The translations under genes were made by a program, and so were the position numbers. Below the pieces are notes generated by a model. The model ran no database searches, had not been told where the DNA came from, and saw only the letters and a list, made by a program, of their open reading frames with translations. From the NCBI GenBank assembly GCA_905221605.1, contig CAJNDS010002732.1, positions 89,001 to 153,000 of the forward strand: a DNA stretch of 64,000 bases, in the 5' to 3' direction. Below are positions 41,110 to 51,896 of the stretch, in pieces. Numbering within the stretch: position 1 is the stretch's first letter; each line of letters starts with the position of its first letter. The DNA is from Symbiodinium natans (lineage: Eukaryota > Sar > Dinophyceae > Suessiales > Symbiodiniaceae).

Positions 41110-42800
41110 CTGGAGTCATGACTGTGCGGCGGACAGAAAAAAAGGCGTGTGGAAAAAAAAATTCCGAGAACGATGATCTCACTGCCCAAGTCGAACCAGC
41201 ACATCTTTGTACCGTTCCGCGCAACTTTTTACGCTCACAGGGACGAGTCCGAGAAAATGTGTTCGCGAGCTCACTAGAAATTCAATGAACAGGCAAACGA
41301 AACATCCAAGAACCTGATGTTGGACATGTTAGACATGTTCACTGTTGTTCCAAGCTTGTGCAAAGATGGGAAAGGATGCGAGAAAAGACCACCCATGCAA
41401 TATGTTCGCTTCTCTCTCCTGCTTTTGTCATTTAATTTCTGCGCGTCACCTTGTATTCTTATTGGGGGAGTGAGTGAGCCCACAAGAATCATGTAAACTC
41501 GCGAGTCTTGTTTGGTGGTTTCCGCAGCCCTTTGTTCAGCTGCGGGCTCCTGCAAGCCATTGTCGTGCCCGCTTTCGCAACTCCGAAGCATGAAATGACA
41601 TGAAGTTTTTTTATGTTTTTCCCACACGCCTTTTTCCGCAGCATGTTTATTCAGGCCCATGATGCACAGATCATCACGGGTCTCCGAAGCATGGGATGCG
41701 CATGGCCAAGGTGAGAGTTTCTGGCTCTCGCACAGAGTCTGGCGAACTATGCCGCTTGGCTGGATGAGTCGAAGGTATTGACAGTTGAGCTGTGTTTAGC
41801 TGCCTCACCTCGCTTCTCTGCATTGCCAATTGTAGCTGGAGTCTTGCTACAGCTCGACTTGCATCCCAACAAGGGCTGCACTGTCATGGTTACTGATGAG
41901 GACAGCTGGCAAGTGGAGATCTCTACAAGGGCGGACCCGCAAGCCATGGCAGGTTGAGGGCCTGTCAAGATCCCCTCGTCTAGTACGGCGAGGCGATGGG
42001 CCACCTCGGGATATCTACCTATAAGTGCCGATGAACCTTCTGTCTCCTTTTTGCAACCAGGTCTCTTGCAGCCTCCTAAACCCCCAAACATTAGACCCTA
42101 AACCCCAAAGCCCCAAGGCCTCCCCCCCGGCCAGTATCGAAAAGCAGTTGACATGACAAATACACTTCAGAGTTAGAAGCGGGTAATTATGGCGAAATCC
42201 TTATTTTGGGTACTTACAACCCTATTTCTGAGTACGCATGAACATCCAACCCTACAAAAAGCGCACAGTAATCAACAGGAGATCAAAGGAGAATCCCATA
42301 GCCCATATAGCCCTAAATCCCTGCTTCTGTGCATCCAAGCAGGCCACCCATCCGAGCTTTGTGCCGAGATGGAGATCCACGTTGCCGCGCAGGCGCGCTC
42401 TGCCGGATGCCACGTAACATGTCACACCGTGCTATATGGTATCGGAGTATAAATAGATGTAGCGTGTTAGGAGTCTGACTTCAAGTTCATCGACATGCTA
42501 TTCGCTGGCATCCTTGGTCTGAATCTTGGCTCCGGAGTGCTTGAACAGGCTTGCAGAGATGTCTGGCTGTGTGAGCGGTAAACATTCAAAAAGGTTCATG
42601 CTCCAATGGTGGTGCGTTTGGCTCGCCGAGACATGGAAGAACTCGGCACTGCCATGCAATGTTCAAGCTTTCGCTGACGCGCTCAGCTTTAGTAAGCAGG
42701 CTGCAATTCTGTTGAAGTAAGTGGCTGGTAAGTCGCAGAGATTCTACGAGCAAGCTAGACGATCCAACTCGTGATGAAGCATCTTCGGTTTTTTTTTGGA
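41110..42800. other. intergenic region upstream of the TMTC gene
   Basis: No convincing exon. Contains a degenerate telomere-like block at 42074-42115 (CCCTAAACC, CCCCAAAG) and a T10 run at 42789-42797 just before the next gene. Confidence 0.4.
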
Positions 42801-42823
42801 TGGAGATCAATCGAGTGTAAGTG

Positions 42824-45004
42824 ATGGTGGGCACCACTTCCGGGCAGAAAGCCAATGGCAGAGTGCCCCGCACTGTTGGCGAGCTTCTACAAGACGTGGA
42901 AGTTATCTGCCGGACGGATGTTCAAGGATTGGATGCAGCAGGCGCCGATACTGCGGCTGCTCGATCATTAGCTGCAGAGCTACTGGAATGTTGCGACAAA
43001 GTTGCCAAGGCACAAAGGGCGAAACCATCCCTCAGCAACGGACAGACAGCCAAAGGGAAGTTGCAGCACTCTCAGCGGCACATGATCGTGGCATACGCGA
43101 TTGTTGTATCTTTGACGCTTCCCTATTATGTATGTGTGCGCTACCGAAGTTGGTTCGTGGACGAAGGCTTCGCCATTTATCGGAATCCTGATGCCCGAGG
43201 AGAGACGTTTGTTCTTGAGGTGCTTAAGCACGACTTCTGGGGAACATCTCTCAATCCACCAGAGGGTTACGTCACCCACAAGTCTTGGCGCCCTCTGATA
43301 ACCCTGATGTATGCTGCAGAGTGGCAGCTCTGTGCTCGATTTGGCTACGCCGGTTTTGAAATGAAACCAATGCGACTTCTTAGTTGCCTGATTCACAGTC
43401 TGAATGCTGCGTTGATGCTTGCTGTCTTGCTTCAGGCACGAATACCACTGCGGTGGGCTGGGTTGGCTGCGGCATTGTTTGCTACACATCCTGTACACAT
43501 TGAAAACATCGTGTACTTGGTGGGGCGTGCGGATTCCTTCTCTACTACCTTCTACCTGCTCACGATTCTCTTCTACTTGCGCAGCTTGAGGACCATTACG
43601 CTGAGTCCGCTGCGGGCTTTGTGGTTCTATGCTGTTCTGGCGGTGTTGAACATTCTGTCGGGGCTCTGCAAGGAACCAGGCTTCACTGCTTTGTTTTTCG
43701 TTGCTTGCGTGGAAACAGCGCTGCGATGCAGGTGGGGGCACGTCCTTGGTCTGCTGGCCTCCTTTGCTGCCATAGCAGGATTGCGAACTTGGTACGTTGG
43801 CGGTACGGATGCAGGCTTTGGTTACGTGGACACCCCGATACGTTACCAAGATGCGCGGCTACATGGTAGTGAGTCTCAAGCATTGCTGGTGCGGACCTTG
43901 TCATACCTGTTTCAGCACGGGTACTACGCGCAATTGCTGGTTCTCCCCTGGAACCAGTCGTGGGACTACTCGTACGAATCCTTGCCCATGGTGACAAGTG
44001 TTGCAGATCTTCGGCTCCAACTGATCATTGCAGCCTACTTGTCGGTGGCAGCCTTGGCATGCCACGGGATGCGTCTGCGCGGAAAGTGCCCCTCCGTGCT
44101 CATGGGACTCGGCCTCATCGTCGTTCCATTTGTTCCCATGTCAAACCTCTTCTTTCTGGTCGGTACAACAATTGGGGAACGGTTGCTTTATCCGCTCACG
44201 GCAGGCTGGTCGCTTGTAGTAGGCGGTCTTGGTAGCCGATGCTCCTGGCGATGTGCGTGGATAGTCGCTGCTGCTGGTCTTTCAGTGTATACAATCAATT
44301 CGAACATCCGCATGTCTCATTGGGAGTCCCCAGCAGTTCTCTTCCTGAAGGATGCTCAGCACTGGAACGGAAGTGTGAAAGTGCTACATGCAAAAGCCTC
44401 TGAGCTCCAGGCGCTTGGAGAGCTGGAGGAGGCTTTGCACTATTACCAGAAGTCCCTGGATATCTTCGACGACCAGGCTATCACTGACTACTGCATTGCC
44501 CGGATCTTGATCAACTTAGGCCGCTTCACCGAAGCTCACCAGCGTTTCGAGAAGATTTTGAATGGGCACGGTATCGGACTCCACGATGGCAACGACTTTT
44601 TGTGGATGACAGACCTGGGGTACTTGCTGGTGCAGCTGGGTTCCGATCAGAACGGTGCCCATTACCTTCAGGAGGGGCTGAACCGTATGCCCTATAATTG
44701 CTATGGCTGGAATGCACTTGGTGTGGCACAGGCACGGCAAGGTCAACTGGAGCAAGCGCATGCATCGCTGACTCAGAGCTTGCAATGTGACCCTGAGTCG
44801 GCTGTCACGTGGAGTAATCTGGCTGTTCTATACGCCTATGGCAATGCAGGAGAACAAGCGTCAGAGGCCCTCCAGCAGGCACTGCGCCTGAATGCTTCGC
44901 ATCCTGCAGTAGCACACAACCTTCAAGTACTCCAAGGCTTATCCCCACACCTACAGCCCAGATTTGAGCTTTACATTCCATATCCCGGACGTGGTGGCAG
45001 ATAG
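42824..45004 (+). CDS. TMTC-family protein O-mannosyltransferase with C-terminal TPRs
   Basis: Single uninterrupted frame, 726 residues. ATG 42824 is the first after an in-frame TAA at 42818. TMTC proteins are ER multi-pass enzymes that transfer mannose from dolichol-phosphate mannose to Ser/Thr of cadherin-type substrates. Hallmarks: a hydrophilic N terminus (about 85 residues); helix 1 AYAIVVSLTLPYYVCVRY; the first luminal loop acidic pair in FVDEGFAIYRN (about residues 111-121); DFWGTSLNPP and HKSWRPLITLMYAAE; THPVHIENIVYLVGRADSFS (about 220); LCKEPGFTALFFVACVE (about 282); SNLFFLVGTTIGERLLYPLT (about 440). TPR-like repeats cover about 505-700 (ALGELEEALHYYQKSLDIFD; NALGVAQARQGQLEQAHASL; NLAVLYAYGNAGEQASEALQ). 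Length is close to animal TMTCs. Lack of introns contrasts with the neighbours and suggests retroposition or intron loss. Antisense frames here are shadows. Confidence 0.88.
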   Translation: MVGTTSGQKANGRVPRTVGELLQDVEVICRTDVQGLDAAGADTAAARSLAAELLECCDKVAKAQRAKPSLSNGQTAKGKLQHSQRHMIVAYAIVVSLTLPYYVCVRYRSWFVDEGFAIYRNPDARGETFVLEVLKHDFWGTSLNPPEGYVTHKSWRPLITLMYAAEWQLCARFGYAGFEMKPMRLLSCLIHSLNAALMLAVLLQARIPLRWAGLAAALFATHPVHIENIVYLVGRADSFSTTFYLLTILFYLRSLRTITLSPLRALWFYAVLAVLNILSGLCKEPGFTALFFVACVETALRCRWGHVLGLLASFAAIAGLRTWYVGGTDAGFGYVDTPIRYQDARLHGSESQALLVRTLSYLFQHGYYAQLLVLPWNQSWDYSYESLPMVTSVADLRLQLIIAAYLSVAALACHGMRLRGKCPSVLMGLGLIVVPFVPMSNLFFLVGTTIGERLLYPLTAGWSLVVGGLGSRCSWRCAWIVAAAGLSVYTINSNIRMSHWESPAVLFLKDAQHWNGSVKVLHAKASELQALGELEEALHYYQKSLDIFDDQAITDYCIARILINLGRFTEAHQRFEKILNGHGIGLHDGNDFLWMTDLGYLLVQLGSDQNGAHYLQEGLNRMPYNCYGWNALGVAQARQGQLEQAHASLTQSLQCDPESAVTWSNLAVLYAYGNAGEQASEALQQALRLNASHPAVAHNLQVLQGLSPHLQPRFELYIPYPGRGGR

Positions 45005-45121
45005 CAAAAAGGCAATTTCCGCTGGCTCGAGACATCTCGAGACCTCGTGGACCTAAAAGGTAGCTGGAACCATGAGCCCTCAGTATGGTCCCTTATGCTG
45101 GCTAATCTGGATCCGAAGTAT

Positions 45122-45170
45122 GGGCCCTTGTTATGCATAATGTATAGAGGGGTTTTCTAACAAGGGACCC
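45122..45170. repeat. fold-back, 12-13-bp arms
   Basis: GGGCCCTTGTTA (45122-45133) against TAACAAGGGACCC (45158-45170), one mismatch, 24-base loop. It begins 118 bases after the stop of the TMTC gene. Confidence 0.75.
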
Positions 45171-45277
45171 GATTTCAGGGGCCACACTGGGAACCTTAAA
45201 GAATCGGAGCATGCCCTCGGCCCTTCACTTTGAGCCCCATCGTCTTAGGAAGGCGAGCCACGAAGCGAACCCTTTCA

Positions 45278-45335
45278 ACCCAAAACCCTTATGCCCAGAA
45301 CCCGTAAACCGCAAACCAAACCCCTAAACGCTTAG
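45278..45335 (+). repeat. degenerate telomere-like repeat
   Basis: CCCAAAACCC, CCCGTAAACC, CCAAACCCCTAAACG variants only. No supported gene from 45.2 to 45.95 kb. Confidence 0.6.
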
Positions 45336-45954
45336 CAATTTGCTGCTGGCAGCTGCCGAGGATTGCGCATCAAGCTGGCTTGGGTCGCAGACACAGTTTC
45401 TCAATGGACACATGGAGATTGGCCATGGATGACCCAGAAATACCCAGAATCGTCTTGCTTCCTTCTTGTTAAGTTAGTAGGGCAATATAATTAATTCCCC
45501 AACAGATACGTTCATGGGGTCTACAATAAAGGCGCGGTGACCAAGCTTCGGTTGACGGGCCATGAGAAATCCGAGTGTGCTCGCGGCGTGAGATGCTTCT
45601 TTCACGTGAACCATATAGGTCGCTTTTTGTGAGAACGAAACAATCTTGTTGCAGGAACATGTCTCCTTCAGCGCGAGTTGCGTCCAAGTGTCCTACGAGC
45701 GAGAATGCATCAGTCAGTCTTTTTTGTTGCGCGTGGATTGCGATCCAAGCGTGCCCGCGACGCGAGAACGCAGCAGTTCCTACGCATGCACAAACATGTG
45801 TTTCTTCGCTCGCAAAGAAATCCAACTGTGCTCGCGCAGGAACTCAGCAGACACATGCACATGTTCTTGCGCAGGGAGAAAAAAGGGCGTACGCCGCCGA
45901 AACCCTGTAAACCTTATAAGCCCTGATGAATTCTTCAGGTCGCCCCTGGTCTGG

Positions 45955-46345
45955 GCCCCGAGTGGAGACGCACCCGACCACAACTGATGGCGAGACTTTC
46001 GGATTCCAGACTGTCTACTGACTCAGTCGCTGGTGTGGCGATGGAAGCTTGCGTGCTCGAAGGCCGAGACGCGCCCGACCAGCAAGTGATGGCGAGGTTT
46101 GGGAAGACTCGGATTCCAGACTGTCTACCGACTCAGCCGCTGGTGTGGGGATGAAATCCCGACTGGGGATGGAATCCCGATGGAAGCTTGCGAACAGTCC
46201 AGCCGAGCCTTCTCGAAGGCCGAGACGCACCCGACCAGCAACTGATGGCGAGGTTTGGGAAGACTCGGATTCCCGACGGTCTGCCGACTCAGTCGCTGGT
46301 GTGGGGATGGAAGCTTGCGAACAGTGCAATGCCGAGCCTGCTTGA
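45955..46345 (+). pseudogene. partial copy of the CNB-gene repeat tail
   Basis: Units of RTRPATDGEVWEDSDSRRS and SDGEVWEDSDSRLSTDSAAG match the tail of the reading frame at 33.28-33.64 kb. The copy lacks the CNB domain and its start. Unit 2 carries a small local duplication (GGGATG...ATCCCGA twice near 46149-46175). It ends in TGA at 46343. Confidence 0.6.
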
Positions 46346-46800
46346 AGGAGCAAAGCGCAGAGCTGCTTTGGCATGTACATGGGTGCTGGAAAGTTCAGAC
46401 TCGGACAGGCAGCAGCTTGTCCGCAAGGCACAGGTTTCTGGTGGCTCGACAAGGGAATGCCAAGGCATGCGCTGCAACCGCTCAAAGCTGGCGCTGAGTT
46501 TCCAGCTTTGTGTGGTCTGCATGTTTGTAATTACCACTTCGAACCGCTGCACCCGGGAGGCAGAATTCACATCATCACGTCGTTGTTTGTTGCTGACACA
46601 TGTGGTTTCAAGACCAGCAGCACGAAGTCATCGACTCTCAGTGCTAGGTATAAAACGGTGAGGCGACAGATGTCACCATATTGTTGACATTGCCAGTGCA
46701 AGTTCACTTCGATTTGTGTTGGTGGGTGGCTGGCATCTCTCACTCCAGGAATTCGGTACACGCATACACAAACCAAGTGTGGAAAGCTTCTTTGCACTGT
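46346..46800 (+). pseudogene. copy of the 34.70-35.15 kb segment
   Basis: Near-identical stretch coding KAQSCFGMYMGAGKFRLGQA, then TGFWWLDKG in frame, followed by conserved non-coding sequence (TTGTGTGGTCTGCATGTTTG...). Small indels relative to the 34.7-kb copy. The about 1-kb section present between repeat tail and this motif at 33.65-34.70 kb is missing here. Confidence 0.6.
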
Positions 46801-46839
46801 GCCTTTCTGCAGCGCACGGCATCATTGAAGTAGATTTCC

Positions 46840-47197
46840 GCGATAGTACTTGACAGTCTTCCTTCGCTCACCTTCGCCCTTATGCATGGCTTCCATGGGT
46901 GCCTTTGGAGATGGAAGCTTCCCATCCTGCTTTTCCTGCTTCGGGCGCCTTGGCCGAAATAGTTGGAGCTCTGCCTTTCTTTGGCTTCTCTGCTGATCTC
47001 TGCAGAAGGTGCCGGCTTGCACCGGCTTCAACATCACCATCTCCGGCACTTTGAGCCTGACAGGTGGTTCCACCTCTGAATCGCTTGATGCACTGCAAGG
47101 CGGGCTGGAACGCCTTCCTCTTGCGCCACTCCTTTTGTGTGTTTGAAGGCTTGCAGCTGATCTTTGATCTGCTCCCAAGCTCAGCGTACTCATTCAT
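46840..47197 (-). CDS. minus-strand basic protein, paralogue of 35.2-35.46 kb
   Basis: The complement starts at ATG 47197: MNEYAELGSRSKISCKPSNT, QKEWRKRKAFQPALQCIKRF, reaching a GTGGAACC donor near 47070. A second frame (LFRPRRPKQEKQDGKLPSPK, APMEAMHKGEGERRKTVKYY, RGNLLQ, TGA) covers 46825-46985. Two exons are therefore likely. The C-terminal words are shared with the 35-kb copy, which is shifted by a short indel. Function unknown. Confidence 0.42.
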
Positions 47198-47847
47198 CGA
47201 CGCTTGGCCTTAGATTCAGCCTTAGATGCCTTGGGCTGCTTCATTCCAGTGGGCTCCGTCCTCGAATTGCGCAGGATGGCATCGCCTTGGACATACGGGA
47301 CGATGGTGGCTCTGCTCAGGAAGTCCGCCGCGTCGTCCTAAGTGGTTTGGCTTTTGATACCTCCCACGAAGCCTGTGGCATGAACTCTGAGGACACTATG
47401 AAGACATGCTGCAGGACATGCGGGTTGCACACCCTCACAGTGGAGCAAGGGCTCATACTCGGGTTCAAAACTTATCTTGCGCCATGATTGGCCGAGGATG
47501 TGATGAAAGTGCCTCCGCCCCCAGAACCAGGACACTTCTGTCATCTCTTGCCATGACTCTGCAAGTACAATGACAGCATTGGATAAGAACCGTCTACAGT
47601 TCAGTTTCAATGAGGTACCCTCGATTCTGAATCCGGGAAAAAAGCGATTGCCTCCTATACTTCTTTAACTTTTCACACAACATGATATCCAGCCCCTCAA
47701 TTCCTCATTCACCGTTGCTCACTCTTTTCGCATGCCGGGGGGTCTCAAGGCTCAGGGTGCCCATGTCTTAATCCAAAGATTTCTTGAGCAGAGCTGTCAT
47801 TCCGCACAAGCACAAGACGCCAGTGACAAAGGCAACTTCTGGACCTG

Positions 47848-47872
47848 GGGGTTTAGGGTTTAGGGTTTAAAG
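47848..47872 (-). repeat. telomere-like repeat, TTTAGGG sense
   Basis: Three units GGGTTTAGGGTTTAGGGTTT. No gene supported in 47.5-49.0 kb apart from this and the fields below. Confidence 0.85.
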
Positions 47873-48055
47873 GGACCCCAAATGTAAGAGTCCCCCAAAT
47901 AATAGTAGGACCTAGCAGGATTTCCTGGTCTTTAGGACCTCAATAAGGTACCCCTGCTGCAATTTCGGAGATCCCCATCTAACTGCCCTGGAGGCTACAA
48001 CATGCGAGTCTTCATAGGCCCGATCTCAAGCGAGCTTTCGGAGGCGCACCGTGGG

Positions 48056-48182
48056 TTCTGGGTTTAGGGGTCTAGGGGTCTAGGGCATGCCTTAACAACC
48101 CAAAACCTACTTTTTGCCTGAGGATCCAATAAGGGTTTTCTGGTCACAAGCACCCAAAAGTAGGTTTTTGGGGTTCTTAAGG
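48056..48182. repeat. TTTAGGG remnant and fold-back with about 26-bp arms
   Basis: GGGTTTAGGGGTCTAGGGGTCTAGGG at 48059-48085 is followed by CCTTAACAACCCAAAACCTA (48090) which pairs with TAGGTTTTTGGGGTTCTTAAGG (ending 48182), with a few mismatches and one bulge. Confidence 0.7.
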
Positions 48183-48254
48183 TAGGGCGATACATCTGTG
48201 CGCGTACCAGAAAGACACATTGCGGGGGCATGTGGGCTCCAAAATTTCGAGCCC

Positions 48255-48540
48255 AACGCCTTTAAGCGCCTTTAAGCACCTTGTGGGGCCCATGACAGCC
48301 AAAATTTTGAACCGACGTCGTAATCTTTGAGCGCCTTCAAGCGCCTATTTGGACAAGCGCCTCTATCATTTTCGGAATTTTTGAGGTAAGCGCCTTTAAG
48401 TTTCAGCGCCCTTGAGCACGCGCCTTTAAGCGCCTTCAAGCGCCTTTAGGCGCGCCGCCTTTAGGCGCCTCTGAGCGTCTTTAGGCACCTTGAAGCGCAT
48501 TGAAGCGCTGTTGGGCGCCTGTGAAGCGCCTTTAAGATGT
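48255..48540. repeat. degenerate GCGCCTTTAAG repeat field
   Basis: Some twenty irregular copies of GCGCCTTTAAG/GCGCCTTCAAG with CATTGAAGCGC variants and no fixed period, followed by AGGCTTAGAGGCTT words to about 48690. Confidence 0.8.
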
Positions 48541-49089
48541 TCAAAAGGGCCCTGTAGAGGCTTATAGAAGGTTCTAGAGTCTTAAAGAGGCTTGAGGCCA
48601 GTTCACAAAACAATAGCATCTTCCCCCAGGATAGAGGCGCAGAGGCTTAAAGGCTCGACAAGAAATAGAAGCTTCCACGGGAAGGAGGCTTAGAGGCTTG
48701 GCGCGAAATAGCCCATTTCCCCCCACCATGGAAAGACAGCAGCATTGGCCCTCGCAGTCATTGAATGCGCCCATATGTCCATTGTCGAGTCGTGAGGTTG
48801 CAGCCAATGTGACATCTACCCATCTTGTTCCGATCCTGCTTCCTTTCAGCTCACTGCCAGCAGCTGGTTCGCAGGGCATGGTTTTCGCCCGGTCATGTGT
48901 TGGTGGCCGTACGGAACAAATCTGTTTCATCCAGTTGCGTCTTAGGATCGACAACTTGTGCAAACCCAGCCGTGGATCAGCTCCTTAGCACCTCGACCGC
49001 AAAGGATCACGTGCTCATGGGTCCACGGCAGCGGGCCACAAGCAAGTCCATCATGTCCATCCTTGATGGGTTGAGGAAGTGCTGCCGGA

Positions 49090-49348
49090 GCTTCTGATGG
49101 CGCGACCCATTCGAACGTTCCATGCTCGAGGACACAGCTTCGAAGCATGCCTCCGCCACTTTCTGCCAACCATGGACGAAGGAGCCAAGACAGTGGCGCT
49201 GTGGGTAGCAGCTGACCCTTATTTACTGGCAATGTGCCAGGGAGCCGTCCCTAGTCTGCAGCAGAGACCCAGCATTAGAGAATCGCAGTCTGGACCAAAA
49301 AGCCCTGCTTTGCTTGGGAGGCCGATGAAGCCACCCACTTGGGCATGA
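49090..49348 (+). CDS. exon, unknown
   Basis: ARPIRTFHARGHSFEACLRH, FLPTMDEGAKTVALWVAADP, YLLAMCQGAVPSLQQRPSIR; stop at 49346-49348. The first 55 residues look like a folded domain. Adjacent plus-strand frames at 49447 and 49960 may belong to the same gene. No family recognised. Confidence 0.4.
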
Positions 49349-49446
49349 GCGTGGTGTATCATCACAGTCGCATCGGCCGCAATATTCCGTGCATGTATGT
49401 GCAGATCATTGCAAATCATGCCCGGCCCGGCAAAACCTTTGCATGA

Positions 49447-49632
49447 ATGAAAGACGTGACAGCAGGCCCGGGCGGAAATATCAACGTGCTGGAAGAAATG
49501 AGGCGGCTGCATGCGAGAATGCTGGACTCGAGTTCTCATGCAGCTTTGAGCAGCGATGCCCTTGAGGCTGATGGCTGCACAAGGCCCGCAGCTTTGTTCA
49601 CCAAGGAAGCTGTGTTTGCAAGCCGCGTCTGA
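49447..49632 (+). CDS. 61-residue reading frame or exon
   Basis: ATG 49447: MKDVTAGPGGNINVLEEMRR, LHARMLDSSSHAALSSDALE, ADGCTRPAALFTKEAVFASR, stop 49630-49632. Good helix-like composition. Unknown function. Confidence 0.42.
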   Translation: MKDVTAGPGGNINVLEEMRRLHARMLDSSSHAALSSDALEADGCTRPAALFTKEAVFASRV

Positions 49633-49959
49633 GTGATGGGATGCTGCTCACTGCGCCTGACAGTTCAGGTCCGGATGTGTTCGTAGTTTGCTCTGATTCT
49701 TGGACGGAAGTCTCTTTCGCACAGCCTTATGCTGCCAGCAAGCACGTGCCACACGCACCGTAGCACCTTACTGACTGCTGTGCTTGCTTTTTTTCTTCGA
49801 CCGACTGAATAAGGTCGACCGACTGAATAAGGCACAAGTACCCTCAGCACCTTGTTTCGGATATTTTTGCGGGACATTGCGAGACTCAGGAATACAAGGA
49901 AGGCGTTGAGATCATGATGGCCATCGACTTCTTGCACTTCACTCCGCAGGACTGCTAGC

Positions 49960-50385
49960 ATGATTGCAGAGACTCCCAGAGCGCGTCACCATCACGCATT
50001 CACGCCTCACCAAAATGAGTGTGGAGCAACGCCTCCCTTTTGTTACCCGGCTGTCCGGAGACGCACGCCATACCAAGACCCTGGCCTTTTCGAGCTTCCC
50101 AGGGAGTTCTTGTTTAATCAAACTGTTGCTTGCGTTGGCGGCCAGGCAATCCTCATGTGGGACTCGGCGCGCCCCGAATTCTCAGATGCTTTGCTCGTCG
50201 CCAGCGCTTTGAGCATTGCAACCCCAGAAGTTTGGATCCTTGCATTGCAGCTCGAGACGCTTTGCACTGCCGTGGTTCTCGAACCGGATTTGAGTAATTT
50301 CTGGTATACGCACCTCAAGTCACGATGCACTCAACTGAGGAGTTCGAGGATCGAGCTCCTTGACGTAAGAGTGTGCCAAAGTTGA
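49960..50385 (+). CDS. 141-residue reading frame
   Basis: ATG 49960 to a stop at 50383-50385. The part from PREFLFNQTVACVGGQAILM, WDSARPEFSDALLVASALSI, ATPEVWILALQLETLCTAVV to EPDLSNFWYTHLKSRC is convincing; the first 50 residues compete with another ATG frame (50015: SVEQRLPFVTRLSGDARHTK), so a splice into this frame near 50100 is possible. No domain recognised. Confidence 0.42.
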   Translation: MIAETPRARHHHAFTPHQNECGATPPFCYPAVRRRTPYQDPGLFELPREFLFNQTVACVGGQAILMWDSARPEFSDALLVASALSIATPEVWILALQLETLCTAVVLEPDLSNFWYTHLKSRCTQLRSSRIELLDVRVCQS

Positions 50386-50740
50386 AAGTAAGTTAATTTA
50401 GCTTAGGGTCTGCTTTAGAACTGTGTTCGAGGCCCTGCAACCTTCACCCCTGTGACAACGCCGTGACGCGGGCGGACTTTGCCAGCGCATACGAGAGTTC
50501 CCCTGCCGCAAACCAGCAGCTGCAGCACGAACCTGGTCATAGGAGAAGGTGTGTTTGCATCTGCATACTATTATTTAGACATGTCTAATAACATAGTACC
50601 CAGTTGCAACAGTAAGGTAGGCACACCACCGAGCCCTCTCTTTATGCTGCTCAAGCTGCAGCAGCCGGAATGGCCTTGACCCATGGCGAAGCACTTGGAG
50701 AGTCAACCTTAACCGTCTATCCTCATTAAATCCCCCAATC

Positions 50741-50835
50741 GGTCCATGTACCCATATAGTATATACTTGGGCCCTAAAGCTACTATATGGGAACCCCTTT
50801 AAGGCCCAAGTATATACTAAAGGGGTACATGGACC
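50741..50835. repeat. fold-back element, about 32-bp arms
   Basis: Left arm GGTCCATGTACCC then AGTATATACTTGGGCC (50741-50772); right arm GGCCCAAGTATATACT then GGGTACATGGACC (50803-50835); arms differ only in the 3-4 bases between the two blocks. Loop 30 bases. Same architecture as the element at 28039. Confidence 0.9.
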
Positions 50836-51032
50836 CTTTGGGTCCTTGAAAGGGCTTTCAAGTCTCCCAAAACGCCTTCAGGGCCATTCAGGGTTCCTCA
50901 CTTGCAGAGAGATGGGTGGTCTGTGACAGGGCAACGCTTGAACTGATACAACAAAGGACGGTCAAGATGCAGGACCAGATCCACGAGAACTTCCGCAACG
51001 CTCCTCCTCCCTTGAGCACCACGGAGTGCAGA

Positions 51033-51127
51033 ACCCTAAGCCCGAAACCCTAATTTTCTTTGGGTGGGGATTTTCAAAAGTAGGGGCAGGCTTTGTTACC
51101 CTAAGCCCCAAACCTTAAACCCTAATG
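51033..51127 (+). repeat. degenerate telomere-like repeat, two blocks
   Basis: CCCTAAGCCCGAAACCCTAA (51033-51053) and CCCTAAGCCCCAAACCTTAAACCC (51099-51123). No supported gene in 50.9-53.7 kb; only short competing frames. Confidence 0.7.
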
Positions 51128-51896
51128 GTTCACTTTTTGGAGCTTATGGTGTTTAGGATGGCTTATCGGACCCCATGCCCTTAAGGACATTTAAATGTTG
51201 AGAACTTTGGGTAAGCCTCCGTAGCAGCTGTGGGCTTCCACTTAGCTTTGAAGGTATTTTACATTGTCACGTGTGTCCAAAGCCTTCTAAATCGAATCCC
51301 TCTAAACCTAGAGGGCTTTCGAGAACACAGCCCCGCATTATTTGCTTGCATCCCTGCACCCTAAAGTCTAAAGCTTACGAGGGCTTTCTGCTTTGTGAGC
51401 GCGTCTCTGTTCTGTCAAGACCTGGCAAAGCATGCCCATTCGTCGATGCTGCTAAAGTGCTGCAGCGCAGATAGCTGTGTCTGTGCCGGCCCTGATCATG
51501 GCATCCTTCCCTGCGTCCCCAACAGTTCCGGCTCCCTTAGCCTTAAATCCCATAAACCCACAGAAACACCCTTCGGGGTGCCTTGAGGGTACCCCTTTTC
51601 GGAATGTCCATAGAAGTATGATTGGGAGTTTCCCTTCTGGCATGGCTCTTCACTAGCTGGCGTCGGCTTTTAGAAGCCGAGGTCAGGCAAACGCCGCGAT
51701 TGTGGATGGCCTGATGGATTGTGCTTCCAAGGATGTGTCTTTTTGTGGCCTGTCAGCGGCGAATCTCGCAGCGCAGAGCTTCTCCTGCGCCACCGCGCCA
51801 GGAATCCTTCTACCAAAACTTGTGCGTCGACCACCGCGGCTACCTGGCGTCCCCGATAATGGGCATCTCCCAACTCGTTGCACCTTGGCATGAGGT

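Noticed and set aside
42980-43849. 289-codon antisense frame
   Set aside because: Shadow of the TMTC gene, whose sense frame has family motifs and helices.
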